A DNA stretch of 8,245 bases from positions 1-8,245 of the forward strand of contig CADCWJ010000368.1 in NCBI GenBank assembly GCA_902806365.1, in the 5' to 3' direction. Below, one piece after another: positions 1 to 6,856 of this stretch. Source of the DNA: an uncultured Thermomicrobiales bacterium (GTDB lineage: Bacteria > Chloroflexota > Chloroflexia > Thermomicrobiales > UBA6265). The position numbers were made by a program, and so were the translations under genes. Below the pieces are notes generated by a model. It was not told where the DNA came from and did no database searches. It saw nothing but the letters and a program-made list of their open reading frames with translations. The first letter of the stretch is position 1. Every line of letters begins with the position of its first letter.

Positions 1-144
1 CAACAACAGTTCGGCACCGAACGGGAGCACGTTCGCCGTTTCGCGGCCTTTGAGGATGTCGCCCGCAAAGCGGTTCAACCCCTGAAACACGGACGACTCG
101 AAAGGGCCAATACTGAAGTTGGTGTCGAAGGCAATGATGACGGA
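1..144 (-). other. Start of a von Willebrand factor A-like domain, cut by the window edge
   Basis: Residues 1354-1401 begin with a hydrophobic strand (S-V-I-I-A-F), followed directly by DTNFS, then a helix-like stretch and V-L-P-F-G near the edge. This matches the first strand, metal-site loop, first helix and second strand (ending F-G) of a VWA domain. The canonical metal-site motif is D-x-S-x-S. Here the first Ser is replaced by Asn while the second Ser is kept. The rest of the domain lies outside the window, so the other metal ligands cannot be judged. Confidence 0.6.
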
Positions 145-3100
145 GGTGGGCGGCTGGGTGACCCGGAGCAGGTAGTCCGCGCCCGGTTCGACGGTTGCCG
201 TGAATACGTGGTCCGCGCCATTGCCCGCTTGCCGCTCCAGGGATATTTCGTTGTTCATGGCGTCGAAAAGCGACGCGCTGACGCCCAAAGCGGGCTCTCC
301 AGACAGGCTCACGGTAAGTATCTGGGAATCGCCGGGGATCGTCACTCGGTACCAGTCTTCATCAGCCGCGACGGCGGCGGTGTCCGCGTAGCGTGTCCCG
401 AGTGGCAGGAGGGTTGCGCTGGCGGCATCGTTCCCGGCATCGGCATCGAGCGGAATCGGTTCCGGGTTCGTCAATTGTTCACGGATCGCTGCCTGCCGGT
501 ATCCGCCCCACTCGCCGAGAATGGAGCGATAGGTACCGTCTGGCGCCAACTCCCGGATTTCGATCCGATCGGGGAACTGCCAGTCGAGGTTCCTCGGTGC
601 GGCCTCCGGTGTCGACGGGGCCTCGATGGTCGTCACCCCGGTGAACCGGACGAACCGTGCCCAGGCCGGCTGGTCCAGGTCGAGCGTGGCGTCACCCGAT
701 GCATCGCGCTCAAGGGACCATTCAGCGAGCGGGAGCCACGGGCCGGTGGGGGAACCGGTGCTCACCTCGACAGTAACTTGGTCGAAGCGAAGGGCGGGAT
801 CGCTCGCGGGAGGGTCGACCCAGGTGAGCGAGGTGATCTGGGCAGCGCGATTGTGATGGAATCCTGCAATCCAGCTCACGGAGTCTCCGGGCGCGACCGA
901 AACCGTGGCTGGAAGCTCCTCGGGTTGATCGCGTGTCAGCGGGCGCTGCCGGTCCAGCGGATTGGCGGGTGGTGGCTGGACATCGACGATGTGCCCACCG
1001 GCGGCGGGTTCCATCAAGTTGAGTTGCTGAGGCGGAGTCCAACCGGGGTCGGCGATCACCTTCCACTCGCCCATCGTCACCCGTGAGGCGCTGGGTGACT
1101 GGGCGGAAACAATCCGGAGCCGGGCGAACCGGGCGTCCATTGGCGCAGCGAGAACGAATGATTGCTCGCTGGCGATCACGCTCAGTTCTCCCGCAAGCGC
1201 CGGTGTAAAGACCTGTCCATCGAGCGAGAGCTCCAGCTCAAAGCCGCGGACCTGGCTACCGGACGTGGGCTCAACGCCTGGAGGGTAAATCGCGATCCCG
1301 CTGACCGGGACGGGATCATCGGTCGCAAGGTCCACCGTCAGCTCTTGAGGAAGCGACGCCACATCCGTCGACCAGCCATACCCGAGCGTCGTCAACTGAT
1401 CGTAGAGCGGAGCCTGCGTGATCGCGCTGGCATCGTCGACCGCGACAGGGGTGGCGCCCAACCCGCTCCATGCCACGTCGAGACTGCCCAGAAGCTGATC
1501 TGGCAGAGGGTTCCAACGCTCGGCATTGAGCGGAGGCGCCTCCCGGCCTGGGGTAACGAACGCCATCGCCGTTGCCAGTGCCGTTGCCTCGTCGGCGGTT
1601 CGCCTGGCGCGCACCGCAACGAACACGGGCTGATCGGCCCATGCATCCGGAGAAAGGTGGATAGCCAGAGGCACGGTGATTGTCTCGCCCGCCCCGAGCG
1701 TCAACGATGGCGGATCGAACTGGACGGACCACTCCGGCTGACCGGTCAAGGCGTCAAGGGTGAGGTCGACCGATGCCGCCCCCGTGTTGGCGAGCGTTAC
1801 CGACGCGTCGATGCGCTGGCCTTCACTCCAGTATGCCGCTACCGGATCATCACCGACATCGAGCGCAATGGTGACGGGGCTGGTTCCCGCCGCCGGAGTC
1901 CCGGACGATGGGACTGGACGTCCGTCTGCACCCAACCTCACCGAGAGATCGTATGGCCCTGTCCCACCGAAGATGCCAATCGCAACCGGCGTATCAGCCG
2001 GAAGATCGGCGATCGCGCCACCGGCCACGACCCCGGCGGTCACCGGCACGCTGACCGAGTGGGTTACACCATCGCCGGGGATCATCATCTGAACCGTCAT
2101 TTCGGGGGTGTAGTCGATCGCGACCTGGGTTGCGGCATCCAGCGGCGGCAGGATGTACCAGTCGATGTCGCCGCCACCCGCGAGTGGATCGATGATCCCG
2201 CTGACGCTGAGGGACGCTGGCATCGACCTGGCCTGCGTGTCCCGATTGTTCGGTTCCAGATCCTCCGGCAGCGTGAAGGGATCGAGCGGTTCAACCGTGA
2301 CCGCGTAGCGCTCCATGCTGGGTGTGAGCGTCGACAGCCAGATCGCGTAATCGCCCGGCTGAAGCCAGCCGTCATAACGCAGGGCCTGCCCCAGCTCGGG
2401 TCGCTGGAGGCTGACGATCTCTTCCTGCTCCATCGTCAGCCTCATCCCGATCGCGCCGTCCGCTGGCACATCGACGGTGATTCGCAGGTAGGTGGTGCTC
2501 TGCAGGGCAAAGCGGTAGATGTCCGCATCCGCCGGCTCGACCAGCCGCCCGGTCCATCGCTCCAGCGGGAGCATCGGTTCGGATCGATCGAGCGCGTCGT
2601 TCGGCTCCCGCTCTGCGAGTGGATCGGGTGGGCCAAGCGGTGTTGCGTTCAGCGTGTAGTCGATGTTCTCGCCAGTCACCTGGATCAGGTGATCGCCAGG
2701 GACGAGGAAGATGTCGTAGAGGGCGGCGGTGCCGTCGACATTTTGTCCCCTGGCATTGCCGGAATCGGCAAGGAACCCCAGCATCCTGACGATGACCCCT
2801 GGTCCCATTGCCTCGATCATCCAGAGTTGGGGTTCACCCGTCACCGTGATCCGGTAGATGTCGGATTCGGCGCCGTTGAACCGTCCGGCGATCGAAAAAC
2901 CATCGCCACTTTGGGTCATCGGATTGGCGTGACCCGGATCGTTGTTTGGCTCGGCTTCGAAATGGGCGGTCGCCTTTCCGGTCACGTCGACTCGTAGCGT
3001 ATAGGCGTCGTCTGGAGCAGGGGCGCCGCTGACGGTCAGATAAAAGTCGCCTTCGGGCAGCACGAGATCGGGCATCGCAAGCCCGCCCTCGCCGCCAGCG

Positions 3101-4203
3101 CAGCGAAGCTCCTGGTCCAGGCTGTCGAGCAGGCACAGCTTGCGGGTACTTCCCCCCTGCCAGATGCCCCGGATATCCAGCAATCGGCCAGCGTGATCGG
3201 GACCGATCGCGAGCCGGTAGCGATCCACGTCGGTGGTGTCCTTCGCCGCGATGGTGGCGAGGCGGCCGGTGATTGCGGCACCGTCACCAGTCAGGGGAAC
3301 CGGCATCGCGAGGTCGGCGGTCTCGTTGGGTTCGTTCTCCCGACTGGCCTGGAGGGGATCACCCGCGGTGGTGCTGAGCATCCACGACTGGGGAGTCCCG
3401 GAGTCCGACCTCACCGAGATCGTGTACGCGCCGGCCGGAAGCCCGAGGTCGGGAATCCGCGCGATGCCGTTCGGACCAACCTGCGCGGCAAGCACCGTTT
3501 CGCCGGCAGTATTGGCCATCTCGAGTCGCAGCCCAACTGCGACACTGCCCTGGAGCTGGAGGGTCCAGTGGGATCCGGCGTCCGCTTCGTCGAGGGCCCA
3601 GGTGACGACGGCGGCTGGCTCCGCCGTGCCCGCGACGGCGAACGCACCACGGACCTCCGCCGCAGGGTCAACGGTACCGGGGAGCGGATCGCCCATCGTG
3701 ATCGCGAGCTGGTACGGGCCGGGGCCGCTGGAGGCGACGCCGACGTAGTAGGTGCCCGGAGCCCAGATCAGATTCTGATGGCTGACCGGCTGATCGACGC
3801 CTCCAGTCGAGGAGAGGAGCTTGGTCGCCGCGACAATAGTCCCGGCCGCATCGGTCTCGACGGTGTAGACCTCCAGCGCGGCAGCCTGACCCGCGATCGC
3901 GGTGATGGAAATTGTCCATCGCCGCGCGGCATCCGCCTCGGATACCGTCCACCGGTAGAGATCCTGGCCGCTGGCGGCATTTCCGGCGCTGGCGCACGAG
4001 GCGCCAGGTGGAAGCTCGACGGCATCGGACGGCTGATCATTGGGCTCCATCGCGACAAGGCAGCCAGCCGGGGGCGCCGGAGTCGATCCCTGAGCGATGG
4101 TGATGCCTGCGGTCGTCCCGAGCAGGCTGAGGAGCACCAGCGCCACGAGCGTCAGGTGAATGATTCGGGCGCAGCCCACATGTCGCGATGCCGTCTGGCG
4201 CAT
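1..4203 (-). CDS. Giant secreted multidomain protein: PPC-like repeats, discoidin-like domains, VWA-like domain (C-terminus cut by window edge)
   Basis: The reading frame is open from the ATG at 4203 to position 1: 1401 codons, no stop, 3' end outside the window. I translated it by hand. Residues 1-37 look like a Sec signal peptide: basic start, hydrophobic stretch about 14-36, probable cleavage after T-I-A. Residues about 48-765 form six PPC-like beta-sandwich repeats, with EPN motifs at 53, 291, 418, 533 and 650 and partner motifs such as DVDRYR (325), SDIYR (447), DADIYR (559) and DIDWY (679). Residues about 782-895 resemble an NEW3/Ig-like domain, and about 897-1057 and 1063-1235 resemble discoidin (F5/8 type C) domains. 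A PPC-like module follows (GNDAA at 1257, DEDWYR at 1281), then a VWA-like start (DTNFS at 1360). Beyond Cys11 in the signal, the only cysteines are 48, 70, 357 and 368, which could form two disulfides. PPC domains are known mainly as C-terminal extensions of secreted peptidases, but no peptidase is visible here. Binding or scaffolding outside the cell is an inference. The gene starts 37 bases after the gene at 4241-6547 and is probably co-transcribed with it. Confidence 0.9.
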   Translation of the reverse strand, partial: MRQTASRHVGCARIIHLTLVALVLLSLLGTTAGITIAQGSTPAPPAGCLVAMEPNDQPSDAVELPPGASCASAGNAASGQDLYRWTVSEADAARRWTISITAIAGQAAALEVYTVETDAAGTIVAATKLLSSTGGVDQPVSHQNLIWAPGTYYVGVASSGPGPYQLAITMGDPLPGTVDPAAEVRGAFAVAGTAEPAAVVTWALDEADAGSHWTLQLQGSVAVGLRLEMANTAGETVLAAQVGPNGIARIPDLGLPAGAYTISVRSDSGTPQSWMLSTTAGDPLQASRENEPNETADLAMPVPLTGDGAAITGRLATIAAKDTTDVDRYRLAIGPDHAGRLLDIRGIWQGGSTRKLCLLDSLDQELRCAGGEGGLAMPDLVLPEGDFYLTVSGAPAPDDAYTLRVDVTGKATAHFEAEPNNDPGHANPMTQSGDGFSIAGRFNGAESDIYRITVTGEPQLWMIEAMGPGVIVRMLGFLADSGNARGQNVDGTAALYDIFLVPGDHLIQVTGENIDYTLNATPLGPPDPLAEREPNDALDRSEPMLPLERWTGRLVEPADADIYRFALQSTTYLRITVDVPADGAIGMRLTMEQEEIVSLQRPELGQALRYDGWLQPGDYAIWLSTLTPSMERYAVTVEPLDPFTLPEDLEPNNRDTQARSMPASLSVSGIIDPLAGGGDIDWYILPPLDAATQVAIDYTPEMTVQMMIPGDGVTHSVSVPVTAGVVAGGAIADLPADTPVAIGIFGGTGPYDLSVRLGADGRPVPSSGTPAAGTSPVTIALDVGDDPVAAYWSEGQRIDASVTLANTGAASVDLTLDALTGQPEWSVQFDPPSLTLGAGETITVPLAIHLSPDAWADQPVFVAVRARRTADEATALATAMAFVTPGREAPPLNAERWNPLPDQLLGSLDVAWSGLGATPVAVDDASAITQAPLYDQLTTLGYGWSTDVASLPQELTVDLATDDPVPVSGIAIYPPGVEPTSGSQVRGFELELSLDGQVFTPALAGELSVIASEQSFVLAAPMDARFARLRIVSAQSPSASRVTMGEWKVIADPGWTPPQQLNLMEPAAGGHIVDVQPPPANPLDRQRPLTRDQPEELPATVSVAPGDSVSWIAGFHHNRAAQITSLTWVDPPASDPALRFDQVTVEVSTGSPTGPWLPLAEWSLERDASGDATLDLDQPAWARFVRFTGVTTIEAPSTPEAAPRNLDWQFPDRIEIRELAPDGTYRSILGEWGGYRQAAIREQLTNPEPIPLDADAGNDAASATLLPLGTRYADTAAVAADEDWYRVTIPGDSQILTVSLSGEPALGVSASLFDAMNNEISLERQAGNGADHVFTATVEPGADYLLRVTQPPTSVIIAFDTNFSIGPFESSVFQGLNRFAGDILKGRETANVLPFGAELLL
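499..1515 (-). other. Two discoidin (F5/8 type C)-like segments in the giant protein
   Basis: The first segment, about residues 897-1057, contains I-A-I-Y-P, then F-E-L-E-L-S-L-D-G followed by V-F-T-P, and ends with ARFARLRIVS. The second, about 1063-1235, begins with GGHIVDV, contains V-T-V-E-V-S-T-G and W-L-P-L, and ends with AWARFVRFTGV. A strand of the type hydrophobic-E-hydrophobic-S-x-D-G, followed by an A-R-hydrophobic-V/L-R strand, is typical of discoidin domains, which often bind carbohydrate or other surface ligands. Fold assignment is by eye, and binding is inferred from the family. Confidence 0.5.
1909..4062 (-). repeat. Protein-level tandem array of six PPC-like domains
   Basis: Residues about 48-765 of the giant protein repeat a module of roughly 115-120 residues. 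EPN motifs begin at residues 53, 291, 418, 533 and 650. The double-length gap from 53 to 291 holds a second repeat whose boundary (about residues 172-184) has lost the EPN motif but keeps the later strands. Each copy ends with a strand pair of the type aGtY-hydrophobic-V followed by Y-x-L-x-V, as in the PPC family (pre-peptidase C-terminal domain). The copies differ strongly from one another, so this is an old duplication and not a recent DNA repeat. Domain borders are approximate because no profile search was possible. Confidence 0.78.
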
Positions 4204-4210
4204 TGGATCA

Positions 4211-4215
4211 CCCTT
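4211..4215 (-). promoter_or_regulatory. Ribosome binding site for the giant secreted protein
   Basis: On the minus strand the bases read AAGGG, 7 bases before the ATG at 4203. It is a moderate Shine-Dalgarno match and supports this start. The only nearby upstream in-frame ATG (4222) meets a stop after four codons. Confidence 0.5.
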
Positions 4216-4240
4216 CACGCATGATTCCGGAGAGCCGGCA

Positions 4241-6547
4241 TCAAACGCAATTCCTGGCATCGGTGGGATTGACGTTCTTGAACGTTTCGATCGCCGAGTT
4301 GACCACGTTCCCGGTACTGGTGTAGTCACTAACGCTCACCGCGGCCGCGATCACGATTCCGATGCACCGGCCAAGTGCCGCATACGGAGCCGCCCACACA
4401 CGGACGTTATTGAGAAGCTTGGCGTAGCTGACATCCGCCCGGGCCAGCGAGGAACGGGGGATGATACGCCCACCGGCAAAGCCACGTCCCGATTCGGTCT
4501 GGTCCCATGTCCGACCGCTCACCGGATCGACCAGCCACCATCCGGATACCTGGACGTCACCGATCGTGGCCGCGGCTTCGGGAACCACCACCACGAAATT
4601 TTGATCGACCGCCGCCCGGATTCGTGCAAGCGCGTCTTCGGAGTGGGCAAGTCCGGCAAGCTGATCAGCCGTTGTCACCGCGGCAAGCGGTACCCCGGCG
4701 CGTCTCGCTTCCTCGAAAATCGTGCCGATCGTGGGACGTACCAGGTTGGCAGGAGAGGCATCGCCCGATGCCACCAGCGGCTCCATCAGGATTTGCTCTG
4801 CGATCTGGTTCAGCGCCCCGGTGACCAAGTACGGCCCAAGGTCGTCGAGCGGCGACGCAACATCGCCGAGGGCAATGATTCGCTGGTTCTGGACGAGCAG
4901 GTCGGCGGTCACATCCAGGCCGGACTGCTCGTCGGCGGGATCGACCTGGCTGACCGTGAAGGCGACGAGATTCGGACCTGCGGGAAGACTGTCATATCCC
5001 GATGCCAGTCCATGCTCGAACTGGAGGGAGTTCCGGAGGGTGGCAATCGACGGTCCGAACAAATGAAGCTGGCCGAAGAGATCGGCACTGAGCGCATCGC
5101 GAACCGCGAAGAGCGACGGCAGCCGGGCCACGTCCACCGCGATCAGGGTGAGACCGGCCAGCTCGGGGATCGTCTGCTGACCCTTCTGGTCGGGAACGAA
5201 CGCCAGCGGGGCAATGGCCGACAGGTCGATGACACCGCTGGCGCGCGCGGCGAAACCTGCCCGATCCAGCAGCGTCCGCTCGACGAGTATCGGTGCACTA
5301 TCCGGACTCACGACCTCGGCAACGAGCCAGACGCCGATGGTTTCGCCATCCTTCAAGCCGGCACTGCTGGGGTCATCCAGCACCCCGATCACGCCAGACC
5401 CTTCCCCGGCTCCAAATACGATCGATGCCGTGGCGGTGACCGTGTCGGGGCCAGCGATCAGGCATGGCTGAAAGGTCACGGTTCCGGAGAAGAGATCGTT
5501 GATCGTCACGCCGACACCCGCCATGTCCGACGGGCGGGTCATCGCAATCGCGATCGGGGTATTGATCAACCGGTGCCCGGGAGCTTCATAGGACAATACG
5601 TCGCGTCGTTGGGGTGTGCCACCGACCGCTTCCTCGACAACCAGCCTGATCCGGACGATGTGAACGAAATCCTCCGGCAAGCTCTCGGGAGTGGAGGCGG
5701 GAGTAGTGAGCACAGCGTTCGGTCCCGCATCCGGGATCGTCGGGTCCAGGTCGGTCCAGGTCGGTCCGTCCGGCACCTGGATCCAGACATGAGCGGTCCG
5801 CTCCCAATCGGGAATACTGCCCACCGCAACTGGCGGCAAGCTGACGTTGGTCCTGGTCAGCGCCTCGCTGACTGAGGAGACCGTTGCGTCGAGCAACAGC
5901 GCTGCCCGATCACGGAGCTCCTCCGATTGCCGGACCATGTCATCGATGGCGGCCTGCTCATCGGCCGTCAGCGGTGGTGGCGTGGCCGGGGCGCCGTCCG
6001 CAGACGCTCCTCCGTTGTTCAGCGAGGCTGTCAGGGCCGCGTCATAGGTGGCCCTGACCTCTGCCGCGCTCGGCGCCACCAGGGCCGCGACGCGCGCCGC
6101 GCCCTCCGGCGACAACTCACCGATCGCGAAGCGATGGTCGATCGCGGAGGCCGTCAGGAGCTCGCTGAGCAGCATCGCCTGGTCGGCGGAGTTCCCGGCA
6201 CGTGCCCAGAGCGTGCCCCGGGCGCCACGCAGGATTCCGGCGTAAGGCTCGTAATGGATCTCGCTGGCGACGAACGAAAAGATCCTGGCGGCATCGTAGT
6301 CCAGCAGGGCGGCACGCTCGGCAATCGTCTCACCCGCCGGGCCGGCCGGCGCAAGATCGGGCACGGGCGGCGTCGCGTCAATCTGGATCGTGGCGTGGGC
6401 ATGGCGATCGCTTGTGTTCAGTTGGGCTCCGGCCAGCGTCAGGGTGGCGGCAGCCAGTCCCGTCCCCTGAACCATGGCGCGCCGCGTGAACCGCACAGGT
6501 GATACATCGGCACGGCTGGTGCCGGGATCGCGGTCGAGGGCGCTCAT
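4241..6547 (-). CDS. Exported transglutaminase-like fold protein lacking the catalytic cysteine
   Basis: This gene encodes 768 residues. The N-terminus has a twin-arginine-type signal: FTRRAMVQ at 20-27, a hydrophobic stretch about 28-43 and possible cleavage after A-H-A at 50-52, so export in folded form by Tat is inferred. Residues about 84-145 and 245-275 form a transglutaminase-like core: R-G-A-R-G-T-L at 107-113, GNSADQA at 118-124, AHVW at 252-255 and DLDPT at 266-270. Ser120 sits where Cys is normally found, while His253 and Asp268 fit the other two triad positions. The protein's only cysteines (362, 728, 767) lie far from the core. From memory, related bacterial proteins with G-N-D/S-x-D-Q-A at this site also lack the Cys, so the loss may be a family trait. 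An Ala/Pro-rich, partly helical insert spans about 150-245, beta-rich segments span 295-445, and WWLVDP at 670-675 lies near the C-terminus. The substrate is unknown. The gene is first in a probable operon with the giant protein gene 37 bases downstream. The frame stays open upstream to 7609, but the strong ribosome site before 6547 and the signal peptide fix the start. Confidence 0.88.
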   Translation of the reverse strand: MSALDRDPGTSRADVSPVRFTRRAMVQGTGLAAATLTLAGAQLNTSDRHAHATIQIDATPPVPDLAPAGPAGETIAERAALLDYDAARIFSFVASEIHYEPYAGILRGARGTLWARAGNSADQAMLLSELLTASAIDHRFAIGELSPEGAARVAALVAPSAAEVRATYDAALTASLNNGGASADGAPATPPPLTADEQAAIDDMVRQSEELRDRAALLLDATVSSVSEALTRTNVSLPPVAVGSIPDWERTAHVWIQVPDGPTWTDLDPTIPDAGPNAVLTTPASTPESLPEDFVHIVRIRLVVEEAVGGTPQRRDVLSYEAPGHRLINTPIAIAMTRPSDMAGVGVTINDLFSGTVTFQPCLIAGPDTVTATASIVFGAGEGSGVIGVLDDPSSAGLKDGETIGVWLVAEVVSPDSAPILVERTLLDRAGFAARASGVIDLSAIAPLAFVPDQKGQQTIPELAGLTLIAVDVARLPSLFAVRDALSADLFGQLHLFGPSIATLRNSLQFEHGLASGYDSLPAGPNLVAFTVSQVDPADEQSGLDVTADLLVQNQRIIALGDVASPLDDLGPYLVTGALNQIAEQILMEPLVASGDASPANLVRPTIGTIFEEARRAGVPLAAVTTADQLAGLAHSEDALARIRAAVDQNFVVVVPEAAATIGDVQVSGWWLVDPVSGRTWDQTESGRGFAGGRIIPRSSLARADVSYAKLLNNVRVWAAPYAALGRCIGIVIAAAVSVSDYTSTGNVVNSAIETFKNVNPTDARNCV
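5743..5767. repeat. Short 10-base tandem repeat, about 2.5 copies
   Basis: On the plus strand the unit ggtccaggtc occurs at 5743-5752 and 5753-5762, followed by a partial copy ggtcc. It lies inside the transglutaminase-like gene and covers the codons for W264 to D268, including the presumed triad Asp268. The unit is not a multiple of three, so gain or loss of one copy would shift the frame. Confidence 0.7.
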
Positions 6548-6553
6548 ACGGGG

Positions 6554-6558
6554 CCTCC
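6554..6558 (-). promoter_or_regulatory. Ribosome binding site fixing the start of the transglutaminase-like gene
   Basis: On the minus strand the bases read GGAGG, 6 bases before the ATG at 6547. This is a near-ideal Shine-Dalgarno sequence at ideal spacing. It rules out the long N-terminal extension that the open frame would otherwise allow, including the in-frame Met 12 codons upstream. Confidence 0.8.
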
Positions 6559-6686
6559 ATTCTGCTGGTAGCCGGAACATGAGAAAAGGACACCTTGCCG
6601 CACCCGGACGACGCCGGGACGAGCAGGATGCACAATGCTGGTTAAGGGGCCCACGGGTAGTGTACAGATTGGTCAGGTGGCGCCCA

Positions 6687-6702
6687 TACGTGAAATCACG
6701 TA
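6687..6702. promoter_or_regulatory. Perfect 16-base inverted repeat, possible operator
   Basis: The arms are TACGTGA (6687-6693) and TCACGTA (6696-6702), separated by AA. It is AT-richer than its surroundings and sits 140 bases from the minus-strand start and about 155 bases from the plus-strand start. This suits a dimeric regulator controlling one or both units. No regulator gene is in the window. The function is inferred from symmetry and position. Confidence 0.5.
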
Positions 6703-6785
6703 ATCCGGACGAGCCGGTCACATCTTCCGCGGACGTACCGTGTTGGGCGCCGGGCGGGGCGTCCATCGCGAGTCTGTCGCGTGCA

Positions 6786-6806
6786 CCTGACAGTTCGACT
6801 GTCAGG
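6786..6806. promoter_or_regulatory. Perfect inverted repeat with 9-base arms upstream of the ABC operon, possible operator or leader hairpin
   Basis: The arms are CCTGACAGT (6786-6794) and ACTGTCAGG (6798-6806), with a 3-base centre TCG. It ends 50 bases before the ATPase ATG. TGACA/TGTCA half-sites are common in operators of TetR- and GntR-type regulators, and TetR-type regulators often control ABC-2 exporters. If transcribed, it would also form a tight hairpin. The right arm runs into AGGAGGGG, a strong Shine-Dalgarno-like run with no start codon at a suitable distance. No U-run follows, so it is not a standard terminator. Confidence 0.6.
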
Positions 6807-6841
6807 AGGGGCTGCGGGCAGGCACGTATCCGCAAGACGCA

Positions 6842-6847
6842 GGGGAG
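6842..6847 (+). promoter_or_regulatory. Ribosome binding site of the ABC ATPase gene
   Basis: GGGGAG lies 9 bases before the ATG at 6857. It is a good match at slightly long spacing and supports this start, which also gives the usual family N-terminus (M-A-I-I-E). Confidence 0.6.
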
Positions 6848-6856
6848 CCTGAAACC

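Larger units (their letters stand above)
6548..6856. other. Divergent intergenic region between the two transcription units
   Basis: These 309 bases separate divergent start codons and must hold the promoters of both units. I see no convincing gene. It contains two perfect inverted repeats (listed separately). A weaker GC-rich potential stem has arms cccgg at 6603-6607 and ccggg at 6614-6618. A short direct repeat of the type ccggacga-c/gccgg occurs at 6604-6617 and 6705-6717. A minus-strand hexamer TACACT at 6664-6659 could be a -10 box, but no good -35 box lies at the right distance, so I do not call a promoter. Confidence 0.6.

Noticed and set aside
208..1086. Plus-strand open frame of 292 codons
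   Set aside because: It is a shadow of the minus-strand discoidin/PPC region, which reads through without a stop with sensible domains.
1162..2997. Long plus-strand open frame of 611 codons
   Set aside because: It is codon-aligned antisense to the giant secreted protein gene. Its translation is rich in Arg, His and Asp with no recognisable domain, whereas the minus strand gives repeated, recognisable beta-sandwich motifs. It stays open because the real gene avoids TTA, CTA and TCA codons over that stretch.
3193..4224. Plus-strand open frame of 343 codons
   Set aside because: It is an antisense shadow of the signal peptide and first PPC-like repeats of the giant protein.
4160..5875. Long plus-strand open frame of 571 codons
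   Set aside because: It is codon-aligned antisense to the transglutaminase-like gene, with the same Arg/Asp/Gly-rich composition and no domain. It also spans the gap between two convincing minus-strand genes.
6603..6618. GC-rich stem with 5-base arms
   Set aside because: Such short GC-only arms are expected by chance in DNA this GC-rich.
6659..6664. Minus-strand TACACT as a -10 promoter box
   Set aside because: No acceptable -35 hexamer lies 16-18 bases upstream, so a promoter call would be a guess.
6786..6806. Reading the palindrome as a rho-independent terminator
   Set aside because: No T-run follows on either strand, and no gene ends toward it from either side.
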